Part shown: piece after piece, positions 22,672 to 29,584 of the stretch
How positions within the stretch are numbered: the stretch's first letter is position 1
Layout of the letters: each line of letters opens with the position of its first letter
Assembly: GCF_900142755.1 (NCBI RefSeq)
Contig: NZ_FRCA01000001.1
Location: forward strand, 122,888 to 186,887
Direction: 5' to 3'
Source of the DNA: Halomonas cupida
Lineage (GTDB): Bacteria > Pseudomonadota > Gammaproteobacteria > Pseudomonadales > Halomonadaceae
DNA: 64,000 nt
The notes under the pieces: model-generated
Told to the model about the DNA's origin: nothing
Databases searched by the model: none
Seen by the model: the letters and a program-made list of their open reading frames with translations, nothing else
Program-made: the position numbers and the translations under genes

Positions 22672-23232
22672 ATGAAGCTCTCCGAGGAGAGCCTCGGCAG
22701 TGAGGCAGGGCAACCTGCCTCACTGCTGCAGGGCTCGAAAAATGCAATCTATCAGTTGTTCAAATGGGTGGCGATCATCTCGATCGTGACCATGTTCGCC
22801 TCCCTGATGAGCGGTGTTGTTGTTCGTTATGTGCTGTCCACCAGCCTGGGCTGGGTATCAGAGGTGCCCAACCTGTTCTTTCCGTGGCTGACGATGAGCG
22901 CCATCGTCGCCGCCGCCGCGAGGAATGAGCATATTGGCGTTGAGGTGGTGGTCGGCTCCCTGCCATCGACTCTGCGTCGAATCATTGCCCTTGCGGTGAA
23001 TGGCCTGGCGGTTGTCGCCTTCTCGGTCATGGCCTGGTATGGCCTTGATGTCATTGCCATTGCCGGCAACCAGACACTACCCATCACCGGTATCGCAATG
23101 TCCTGGGCGTACTGGTCGGTGGTGGTCGGTTTTGCCGCCGTAGCGCTGGTGTCGTTGATCAATATTGCCCAGTTGCTCAAGGGCGAGTCGGTGCACCCGC
23201 CGGAGCTGGTCACCAGGGAGGAAGTGTCATGA
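22672..23232 (+). CDS. TRAP transporter small permease (DctQ family)
   Basis: A 186-residue protein with four membrane segments (about residues 27-50, 62-80, 104-125 and 145-165). The ATG at 22672 follows GGGAGGA by a good distance and lies 16 bp after the binding-protein stop; the longer upstream frame is spurious overlap. DctQ hallmarks include GWVSEVPNLFFPWLTMSAIV and a cytosolic RNEHIGVEVVV loop. It stabilises the large subunit DctM, whose start overlaps this stop (ATGA), implying fixed stoichiometry. Confidence 0.92.
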   Translation: MKLSEESLGSEAGQPASLLQGSKNAIYQLFKWVAIISIVTMFASLMSGVVVRYVLSTSLGWVSEVPNLFFPWLTMSAIVAAAARNEHIGVEVVVGSLPSTLRRIIALAVNGLAVVAFSVMAWYGLDVIAIAGNQTLPITGIAMSWAYWSVVVGFAAVALVSLINIAQLLKGESVHPPELVTREEVS

Positions 23233-24488
23233 CCGTACATATGGTGTTGGGCTTCATCGTCTTCATGCTGCTGGCCATGCCGGTTGGGTATTCGTTGGTG
23301 ATCAGCGGTTGGGCGGCGTTGTCGGTGTTCGGTCCCATGCCTTCGAGCATGGCGGTGATGAAGATCTTCCAGCCCACCCAGAGCTTCCCGTTGTTGGCGA
23401 TTCCGTTCTTCATCCTGTCGGGCGGCTTGATGATGTCGGGCAAGCTGGGTCAGAAGCTGGTCGGTCTGGCGTCGATGCTGGTCGGCAAGTACCACGGTGG
23501 CCTGGGGCAAGTGAGCGTCGTGGGCTCCACTGTCTTCGGTGGGGTTTCCGGGTCCTCTGTGGCAGAAGCCTCAGCACTGGGCTCGATGCTGATCCCCTGG
23601 CAGAAACGCGAGGGCTATCCGGGGGCATTCGGTGCCGCGGTCACCTCGTCTTCCTCGGTCATTGCGGGGCTGATGCCGCCGTCGATCCCGTTGATCCTGT
23701 TTGCTACCGTTTCCAACACATCGATTGCAGCACTCTTCATCGCGGCGGTTATTCCGGCGCTGCTGCTGGCATTCGGCATGATGGCGGCCTGTTACTTCAC
23801 CGGCAAACGGCGCGGCTTTCCGCGGCTTGACTTCAAGTACACCCGACGTGAGGTTCGTGACACCTTCCTCAGCGCCTTGCCTGCCTTGCTGATGCCGGTA
23901 TTCATTCTGGTGTTGCTGCGCGCCGGTATCGCCACACCCACCGAGGTCAGCATCATTGCCGTGGCCTATGCCCTGCTGGTCAGTGGGCTGGTCTACCGTG
24001 ATCTGAATGGCCAGCGGGTGATGGCGGCGCTGGTCAACACCGTGATCACCACCGGTGTGGTCATGCTGATCATCGCGGCGGCCAACATCATCGGTTACAT
24101 CCTGACGTCCGGCGGTGTTCCCCAGGCCGTCGCGCAATGGGCCGTCGAGTATCTAAAGGACCCCCTGCTGATCATTCTGGCAATCAACCTCTTGTTGCTG
24201 GTCATCGGCATGCTCCTCGATCTGCCGGCTGCGATCCTGCTGCTGGGGCCGACTCTGGTGACGATTGCCAATGCCATCGGTCTGGATCTGGTCCAGCTCG
24301 GCATCATGATGTGCGTCAACCTGAGCATCGGGCTGTTTACTCCACCCATCGGGACCACGTTGTTTGTCTCTGCGGCGATTGCCAGGGAGAACATCGGCAG
24401 TGTGGTCAAGGAGCTGGTGCCGTTCTATCTGGTGGCGCTGGCAGTCCTGCTGCTGGTGTCCTACGTCCCGATGCTGATCATCTATTGA
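23229..24488 (+). CDS. TRAP transporter large permease (DctM family)
   Basis: A 419-residue, roughly 12-segment membrane protein of the DctM/SiaM family that carries the Na+ or H+ coupled transport step. Typical motifs are PLLAIPFFILSGGLMMSGK, GGVSGSSVAEASALGSMLIP, SSSVIAGLMPPSIPLILFA and the C-terminal half repeat MCVNLSIGLFTPPIGTTLF. It overlaps DctQ by 4 bp, completing a DctPQM set. The following gene (dehydrogenase) starts 81 bp downstream after a decayed 14-bp tandem repeat, so the operon probably continues. Confidence 0.94.
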   Translation: MTVHMVLGFIVFMLLAMPVGYSLVISGWAALSVFGPMPSSMAVMKIFQPTQSFPLLAIPFFILSGGLMMSGKLGQKLVGLASMLVGKYHGGLGQVSVVGSTVFGGVSGSSVAEASALGSMLIPWQKREGYPGAFGAAVTSSSSVIAGLMPPSIPLILFATVSNTSIAALFIAAVIPALLLAFGMMAACYFTGKRRGFPRLDFKYTRREVRDTFLSALPALLMPVFILVLLRAGIATPTEVSIIAVAYALLVSGLVYRDLNGQRVMAALVNTVITTGVVMLIIAAANIIGYILTSGGVPQAVAQWAVEYLKDPLLIILAINLLLLVIGMLLDLPAAILLLGPTLVTIANAIGLDLVQLGIMMCVNLSIGLFTPPIGTTLFVSAAIARENIGSVVKELVPFYLVALAVLLLVSYVPMLIIY

Positions 24489-24489
24489 T

Positions 24490-24531
24490 GGGGCAGGTCT
24501 TGAGGGGCATGTCTTGAGCAGCCGCACTTGA
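24490..24531 (+). repeat. Decayed minisatellite: 3 x 14 bp
   Basis: Units ggggcaggtcttga, ggggcatgtcttga and gcagccgcacttga follow directly after the DctM stop. The third is degraded. It is another member of the window's family of short intergenic tandem repeats with unrelated unit sequences. Confidence 0.65.
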
Positions 24532-24569
24532 GGAGAAGAGCCTGTGAACAAGAAAGTGAGGAGAGCATC

Positions 24570-25466
24570 ATGAACAACATCGTATTCGCCGGGCTGGGCT
24601 CGATGGGGATACCGATGGCCACCAATCTGCGTGCCGCAGGTATGCAGGTCCATGGTCTCGACGTCGATCGAGCCCGGGCAGAGCAGTTCAACGGTCTGGC
24701 GGAGCGGCAGATATCTGAGGGCGAAGCTCTTGCGGGTGCCGATGGCCTGGTGATCATGGTGGTCAATGCCGCTCAGGTACGCGATCTGTTGTTCAAACAA
24801 GAGATGGTCAGTCAACTTCCGGCAGGTGCCTGCATCGTACAGATGTCCACCGTCGCGCCGGGGGACTCTGCTGCCATCAGCGCCGAGGTCAAGGCGTTCC
24901 GTGACGACCTGCACTATGTCGATGCCCCGGTGTCCGGTGGCGTGGCGGGTGCGCGTGACGGAAGCCTGACGATCATGGTGGCGGCTGGCGATGATGCCTT
25001 CACGGCATGTCGGCCGATATTCGAGGCCATGGGTCGAGCCATCTATCGCGCGGGCACCGACGCGGGGCAGGGCTCGACCATGAAGGCAGTCAACCAATTG
25101 CTGTGTGGCGTGCATATCGCCGTGGCGGCTGAAGCCATGGCGATGGCAGAGAAGAATGGGTTGGATCTGGCGGTGATGCTGGAAATGCTCAGCGGGTCCG
25201 CAGCATCGAGCTGGATGATCAAGGACCGTGGGCCGCGCATGATACTCCCGCCGGACGAAGTCACCAGTGCCGTGGATATCTTCTGCAAGGATCTGGGCAT
25301 CGTCTGTGAGTCGGCTGCTCAGTCGCGTACCTATACTCCTCTGGCCCACGCGGCTCATCAGTTGTTCGTCGCCTCCTCGGAGCGTGGAGAAGGGCAGCTC
25401 GATGACAGCCAGGTCATTCGCACCTATCGGCTGCTCAATGGTAGTCCTTCTCAGGAGGAGCAGTGA
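24570..25466 (+). CDS. NAD(P)-dependent beta-hydroxyacid dehydrogenase (3-hydroxyisobutyrate dehydrogenase family)
   Basis: A 298-residue enzyme; the ATG at 24570 follows GAGGAGAG. An upstream start in the same frame lacks a site and adds 14 residues. It has the Rossmann motif GLGSMGIPMATNLRAAG at its N-terminus, the substrate loop DAPVSGGVAGARDGSL, and the catalytic Lys of the family in GSTMKAVNQLLCG (K172). Members oxidise 2- or 3-hydroxy acids; those next to TRAP and sugar-isomerase genes include L-threonate dehydrogenase (LtnD), which is the closest guess. Here it probably performs the first oxidation of the imported hydroxy acid. Its stop overlaps the next start (TGATG). Confidence 0.88.
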   Translation: MNNIVFAGLGSMGIPMATNLRAAGMQVHGLDVDRARAEQFNGLAERQISEGEALAGADGLVIMVVNAAQVRDLLFKQEMVSQLPAGACIVQMSTVAPGDSAAISAEVKAFRDDLHYVDAPVSGGVAGARDGSLTIMVAAGDDAFTACRPIFEAMGRAIYRAGTDAGQGSTMKAVNQLLCGVHIAVAAEAMAMAEKNGLDLAVMLEMLSGSAASSWMIKDRGPRMILPPDEVTSAVDIFCKDLGIVCESAAQSRTYTPLAHAAHQLFVASSERGEGQLDDSQVIRTYRLLNGSPSQEEQ

Positions 25467-26308
25467 TGTCGTTGGTATCGGTCAGCACTGCCGCCTATGA
25501 CGGCTATGGTTTCGATGCCATCTTCGCGTCGCTGGCGCACTGTGGTGTGACGAATGTCGAGGTAGCCTTCATCGAAGGCTACGTGGAGGCCTTCACCGAT
25601 AAGGACCTGAGCCGAGCCTATGCCCGTGAGCTGGGCGCGGAGATGCAGCGTCTCGGCCAGCAATGCCGTTATTTCTCGGGACATATCGATCTCGGTCTGG
25701 CGGATGCACCACAACGACTCGAGGCCCGCTGCCGTTTTGCCGCAGAGCTGGGGGCCAGCAATGTCATCACCAATGCGGCCAGTATGGCTTCCAGTAGTCA
25801 GTTCTTCGCCCATACCGGAGAGCTGGCGGCCATCGCCAGGCATCATGGTGTGCGCATCCTGCTGGAGAATCCCGGCAATCGTCAGGCCAATCTGCTCGAT
25901 TGCGCGGCAGATATCCCCCTGCTACTGGAACAACTCGATGGCAAGGCCTTCGGCATCAACTTCGATGCCGGCAATCTGATGTCCCACTGTCCTGAACTCG
26001 ATCCTCTGACAGATGGTCTCGAAGCACTGCCTCGTGCGGATCACTTCCACATCAAGCCTTGCAAGGCCGTGACCGATGGCTATGACTTCGTGCCATTAGG
26101 GGTAGGGGACATCGATGATGGAAGCCTGATTCGTCAGCTGAAGCGGCAAGGGATGCCATTCTCGCTGGAATTACCCTTTCGCCTGCATCGCGACCTGACG
26201 GCACAGCCCTGGCGAGATGAACAGCCGCTGGCACTGGAAGATATCGAAGAAAAACTCAAGCAATCACTCGCCTGGATGGACGAAGTCATTTTTCAACCTG
26301 GAGATTGA
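25466..26308 (+). CDS. Sugar phosphate isomerase/epimerase-like TIM-barrel protein
   Basis: A 280-residue protein of the xylose-isomerase-like (AP endonuclease family 2) TIM-barrel superfamily. ATG 25466 was preferred over GTG 25463 because the AGGAGGAG site lies at a better distance. Barrel strands ending in metal-binding acids are visible: TNVEVAFIEGY, SNVITNAAS, VRILLENPGN (Glu ligand), FGINFDAGN (Asp ligand), DHFHIKPCK (His ligand) and PFSLELPF (Glu). This fits a divalent-metal keto/aldose isomerase or epimerase, for instance OtnI or hydroxypyruvate isomerase relatives. It likely converts the dehydrogenase product into a compound suitable for the next steps. Confidence 0.82.
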   Translation: MSLVSVSTAAYDGYGFDAIFASLAHCGVTNVEVAFIEGYVEAFTDKDLSRAYARELGAEMQRLGQQCRYFSGHIDLGLADAPQRLEARCRFAAELGASNVITNAASMASSSQFFAHTGELAAIARHHGVRILLENPGNRQANLLDCAADIPLLLEQLDGKAFGINFDAGNLMSHCPELDPLTDGLEALPRADHFHIKPCKAVTDGYDFVPLGVGDIDDGSLIRQLKRQGMPFSLELPFRLHRDLTAQPWRDEQPLALEDIEEKLKQSLAWMDEVIFQPGD

Positions 26309-26310
26309 AA

Positions 26311-27093
26311 ATGTCACTACAAAGTACGCTTTTGAAAAACCCGCTTTTGAAAGACAAGGTCTGTATCGTCACTGGCGCGGCAGGTATCAATGGAATCGGC
26401 CTGAGAACGGCGCGGTTGTTCTACGAGCAGGGCGCTACTATCGTCATTTCGGATGTCAATGCCCAGGCCTGTGAAGAGGTTCGCTCCATGTTCGATGCGG
26501 ACCGATCGATGGTTGAGGTCAGTAATGTCACCGATCGCGATGATTGTATTGAATTGGCGAAAAAGGTAGTGGAGCGTTTCGGGCGTATTGATGTGCTGGT
26601 CAATAATGCCGGGATTACACAGCCGGTCAAATTTGATGAAATAATGCCTGAGGATTACGACCGAATCATGGACGTCAATCTTCGGGGTATGCTGTACATG
26701 TCCCAGGCCGTATCACCGCAGATGAAGCAGCAGAAAAGCGGTTCCATCATCAATACGTCATCGGTCTCTGCCCAGCGTGGAGGAGGTATCTTTGGCGGGC
26801 CTCACTATAGTGCTGCCAAGGCAGGTATGCTGGGGTTGGGCAAGGCCATGGCTCGTGAGTTGGGCGGCTACGGCATTCGGGTCAATGCTGTGACGCCAGG
26901 GCTGATTGCCACGGATATCACCGGTGGTAAACTCACTGATGAAATGAGAGAGAAGATTCTGGAAGGTATTCCGCTGGCCAGACTGGGCAAGCCGGAGGAT
27001 GTCGCCAAGGCATTTCTGTTCCTGGCCAGTGACCTTTCCGACTATATAACAGGCGCTACATTAGACGTGAATGGCGGTATGCACATTCACTGA
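26311..27093 (+). CDS. Short-chain dehydrogenase/reductase (SDR)
   Basis: A 260-residue classical SDR. ATG 26311 lies after a GGAG at 26300 and was preferred to the in-frame TTG at 26305. The cofactor motif reads IVTGAAGINGIG (a TGxxxxxxG variant with Asn), followed by SDVNA (Asp after beta-2, suggesting NAD rather than NADP), NNAG, catalytic Ser in NTSSVSAQRGG, and Tyr166/Lys170 in HYSAAKAG. The C-terminus GATLDVNGGMHIH is typical. It is expected to oxidise a secondary alcohol of a sugar or polyol intermediate within this operon. The local DNA is slightly more AT-rich than its neighbours. Confidence 0.9.
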   Translation: MSLQSTLLKNPLLKDKVCIVTGAAGINGIGLRTARLFYEQGATIVISDVNAQACEEVRSMFDADRSMVEVSNVTDRDDCIELAKKVVERFGRIDVLVNNAGITQPVKFDEIMPEDYDRIMDVNLRGMLYMSQAVSPQMKQQKSGSIINTSSVSAQRGGGIFGGPHYSAAKAGMLGLGKAMARELGGYGIRVNAVTPGLIATDITGGKLTDEMREKILEGIPLARLGKPEDVAKAFLFLASDLSDYITGATLDVNGGMHIH

Positions 27094-27104
27094 CTGGTGC
27101 TATC

Positions 27105-27133
27105 CTGCCCCTGTGCACGTCAGGCAGGGGCAG
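27105..27133 (+). promoter_or_regulatory. Hairpin covering the ribosome binding site of the GntR regulator
   Basis: A perfect 9-bp stem CTGCCCCTG / CAGGGGCAG with an 11-nt loop lies between the SDR stop and the regulator start at 27136. The 3' arm contains the only purine-rich Shine-Dalgarno candidate (AGGGG). It could lower translation of the regulator or partly terminate transcription; no U-tract follows. Confidence 0.55.
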
Positions 27134-27135
27134 CA

Positions 27136-27858
27136 ATGGATATTCATATGAGTGCAATCGATCCGGGTCTCCTGGATAGACTCAAGGAATTCGTCTCTGT
27201 GTCGGAGCTTTCGAAGGATGGGCGCCTCAAGCTTCCTCCTGAGCGTGCTCTTTGCGAGCATTTCGATATGCATCGCACTTCGGTACGTAATGTGCTTTCC
27301 GTACTGCACAGTCTCGGGTTCATCGAGCGTAAACAGGGCAGTGGAACTTTCCTGAAAATGCCCGAGCCGGTTTTTATTCAGTTGTACTTCGAGCTGGCAT
27401 TGAAGCTGAACTATATCTCTGTTGATCACCTCGAAACTGCCCGCGAAATGTTCGAGCGGGAAATCGTTCAGGCGGCAGCAATCAACCATTACGATCATGA
27501 ACTGGACAGGCTCGAAGAGCTTTGTGGGCTTATCGTTAATTCCACTGATGTGAACGAAGGGATTCAGGCGGATTACGATTTTCATGAGCAACTGGCGATC
27601 ATGGCAAGAAATCCTGCCATTCTGGTGATCTTTCAGGGCCTGTCTTCGGTATTGAAGACAGTACTCCACCAGCGCCGAGTTCTAGCGCGGCAGTCGAAGG
27701 TTGCGCAGGAAAAGACCAACGAAACCCATATCGCCATCGTTTCTGCGGTCAGGACGCGTGACCGTGAATTGGCGCGCCAGGCCATGGACGAACACTTTGA
27801 AACCTGGAATCGCCAGACCATGCGCGTCTATCGTAGTGACGAGCCTGGTCTGGCTTGA
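27136..27858 (+). CDS. GntR-family transcriptional regulator with FCD domain
   Basis: A 240-residue regulator. ATG 27136 gives the normal family N-terminus; an earlier frame start lacks a site. The winged helix (about residues 20-80: LPPERALCEHFDMHRTSVRN, GFIERKQGSGTFLKMPEP) is followed by an FCD all-helical ligand domain with metal/ligand residues (REMFEREIVQAAAINH, ADYDFHEQLAIMARN, ETHIAIVSAVRTRDRELA, MDEHFETW). FCD-GntR proteins usually repress catabolic operons and release DNA on binding a pathway acid. Being the last gene of the operon with TGGTnnACCA palindromes at its head (19629, 19656), it very probably regulates this operon. Its 3' end faces the cupin gene, 3 bp away. Confidence 0.9.
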   Translation: MDIHMSAIDPGLLDRLKEFVSVSELSKDGRLKLPPERALCEHFDMHRTSVRNVLSVLHSLGFIERKQGSGTFLKMPEPVFIQLYFELALKLNYISVDHLETAREMFEREIVQAAAINHYDHELDRLEELCGLIVNSTDVNEGIQADYDFHEQLAIMARNPAILVIFQGLSSVLKTVLHQRRVLARQSKVAQEKTNETHIAIVSAVRTRDRELARQAMDEHFETWNRQTMRVYRSDEPGLA

Positions 27859-27861
27859 AGG

Positions 27862-28155
27862 TCAGGCCTTCATCTCGACCTCAATGAAGGCGAAACTTTC
27901 GCTACCGGCATTGATGACATTGTGTTCCACGCCAACAGGGCGGCGATAGGAAACACCTGGCGTCAGCGTGGCTTGCTGCTCCCCATCCGGTGTCTCGAGA
28001 AGCATGGTGCCCGGCGTCAGCGGGATCACTACATAGTCATGACCATGGCGGTGCCAACCGGTTTCTGCGCCGGGGGGGAAGTCCCAGCGCGTTACGATGC
28101 AGCGCTCATCGTCGATCTGAACAGTAGGGGTTGCAGAGGGGCGAGGTGCAGTCAT
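27862..28155 (-). CDS. Small cupin-domain protein
   Basis: A 97-residue single-domain cupin. The two conserved motifs are visible: GWHRHGHDYVVIPLTPGTM (motif 1, with His ligands and an aliphatic core) and the second motif around GVEHNVINAGSESFAFIEVE. Such proteins bind metals and act as small isomerases, dioxygenases or ligand sensors; the substrate cannot be assigned. It is transcribed toward the GntR gene; their stop codons lie within a short TGAAGG/CCTTCA hairpin (27856-27872). The gene starts 68 bp from the divergent DUF2938 gene. Confidence 0.75.
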   Translation of the reverse strand: MTAPRPSATPTVQIDDERCIVTRWDFPPGAETGWHRHGHDYVVIPLTPGTMLLETPDGEQQATLTPGVSYRRPVGVEHNVINAGSESFAFIEVEMKA

Positions 28156-28223
28156 GGGAGTTCCTTGTCGCTATTATTGTTTCCGAAACGATTAAACCAC
28201 AACTGCGACAAGGAAGACTCCCG

Positions 28224-28706
28224 ATGCTCGAATTCCTGCTGCTGTCGATGGTCATCGGTGCCGGTGGCACCGCGGCTCTGGATCTCTGGAACCTGCTGCT
28301 CCACCGAATCTTCGGCATGCCACTACCACCCTGGCACCTGGTGGGGCGCTGGTTTGCTGGATTGCCGAGCGGACAGCTGGTTCACAGCAAGGGCATAGGC
28401 GAGTCACCAGTGGTGGCCAATGAGCTGGCCATCGGCTGGGTCATGCATTATCTGGTCGGCATGCTGTTCGCTGCCATCCTGCTGGCGCTCTGGGGGATGG
28501 ATTGGGCCGTGGCACCTACCTTCCTGCCACCGCTGATCGTCGGCCTGGTCACCGTGGGCGCCGGCTGGTTCATTCTCCAACCGGGCATGGGGGTTGGCGT
28601 AGCCTGTTCAGGAGCACCCCATCCCAGCGTCGCCCGACTCAACAATGTCGCCGGACATGTGGTGTTCGCCATCGGCATGTATCTTGCGGCGCTGGTGATA
28701 GGCTGA
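28224..28706 (+). CDS. DUF2938-family integral membrane protein
   Basis: A 160-residue protein with about four membrane segments (residues 1-22, 70-92, 98-120 and 140-160). The ATG at 28224 follows AAGGAAGA; longer forms would extend into the divergent cupin gene. Recognisable pieces include GAGGTAALDLWNLLLHRIFG, HSKGIGESPVVANELAIGW and FILQPGMGVGVACSGAPHP, which match the DUF2938 family of unknown function. The nearest neighbour on the other side is a citryl-CoA-lyase-like gene whose stop is 2 bp away, convergent. Confidence 0.72.
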   Translation: MLEFLLLSMVIGAGGTAALDLWNLLLHRIFGMPLPPWHLVGRWFAGLPSGQLVHSKGIGESPVVANELAIGWVMHYLVGMLFAAILLALWGMDWAVAPTFLPPLIVGLVTVGAGWFILQPGMGVGVACSGAPHPSVARLNNVAGHVVFAIGMYLAALVIG

Positions 28707-28708
28707 CG

Positions 28709-29584
28709 TCATTCCCTGTCCAGCGAACGTGGTGGGGCGCCCCGATAGTCCCACAACCAGCCCTTGGGCATGGGGCCCTTGTTGCGCCCGCCCTGGCATT
28801 GCTGCTCCCGGGCGTGGGCAAGGATCCCGACGGAGCGTGACAGGCAGAACAGGCCGCGAGCCAACGGTGCCGGGAACTCCAGCTCTGCGTAGATCACTGC
28901 TGTGGCGCCGTCGATGTTCAAGGGAATAGGCTTGCCCTTCCGGGCGGCCAATTGACGCTCCACTTCACGTGCCACCTGAGCGAAGCGTCCATTGATATCG
29001 CCACGCTCCGCCGCTTCGTCGACCAGTGCCAGCAGGCGTGGAGCACGCGGGTCTATTGGATGAAAACGGTGGCCGAAGCCGGGCAAGATGGGGCCTCTGG
29101 ATTGCTGCCACTGGTCGATGACGGCTTGTGTGGCTGATTCCAGAGCCATGCCATCGTCCAGTCTTGCGGCGATTTCCCGGTAGAGCTCAACGGCCTGTTC
29201 GCCGGCCCCACCATGAACATCGTCGAGCACATTGATGGCCGAGGCCATGGCGTTGTTGAGGCTGCTGCCGCAGGTCACTGCCATGCGCGCGATGGCGATG
29301 CTGGGGGCCTGAGGGCCATGATCAACCGCGCTGACCAGAGCGGCTTCGAGGAGTTCCGATTGAGCGGCCGTCGGCAGTTCACCGCGGGTCATCAGCCATA
29401 TCATGTCGGCGAACCCAATGCGCCCGATCAGTTCTTCGATCGGGTAGCCACGATAACGAATCTCGCCCGGCTGCATGTCGATAATTTCGGTGTGCCACCA
29501 GTCGGCGGCGTGCTGATTCAGCTTCTTGGTATCGGTCATGCTTATGTCGCTCATACTTATATCACTCATGGCTATGTCATTCAT
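28709..29584 (-). CDS. Citryl-CoA lyase / citrate-synthase-family protein
   Basis: A 291-residue member of the citrate synthase superfamily, much shorter than citrate synthase (about 430) and in the range of citryl-CoA lyases. All three catalytic positions are present: H124 in DDVHGGAGE, H172 in GFGHRFHPIDPR and D225 in NIDGATAV; RSVGILAHAREQ matches the CoA/citrate Arg segment. The family cleaves citryl-CoA to acetyl-CoA and oxaloacetate, or related 3-hydroxy-3-carboxyacyl-CoAs. ATG 29584 has an AGGAG and overlaps the CoA-transferase stop by 4 bp. The N-terminus carries a 15-bp tandem repeat giving several in-frame Met codons. Paired with the CoA transferase it suggests ATP-independent activation and cleavage of a tricarboxylate. 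Confidence 0.82.
   Translation of the reverse strand: MNDIAMSDISMSDISMTDTKKLNQHAADWWHTEIIDMQPGEIRYRGYPIEELIGRIGFADMIWLMTRGELPTAAQSELLEAALVSAVDHGPQAPSIAIARMAVTCGSSLNNAMASAINVLDDVHGGAGEQAVELYREIAARLDDGMALESATQAVIDQWQQSRGPILPGFGHRFHPIDPRAPRLLALVDEAAERGDINGRFAQVAREVERQLAARKGKPIPLNIDGATAVIYAELEFPAPLARGLFCLSRSVGILAHAREQQCQGGRNKGPMPKGWLWDYRGAPPRSLDRE
29540..29584 (-). repeat. In-frame 3 x 15 bp tandem repeat at the lyase N-terminus
   Basis: Three 15-bp units encode MNDIA, MSDIS, MSDIS and are followed by a fourth, non-repeated Met. Each unit begins with ATG, so the repeat copies a start codon; four ATGs lie at 29584, 29569, 29554 and 29539. Only the first has a clear AGGAG. The stretch lies before the conserved domain. 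Confidence 0.85.

Noticed and set aside
27856..27872. Bidirectional terminator between the GntR and cupin genes
   Set aside because: The TGAAGG/CCTTCA arms include both stop codons, the stem is only 6 bp and no T-tract follows, so it is too weak to annotate as a terminator.
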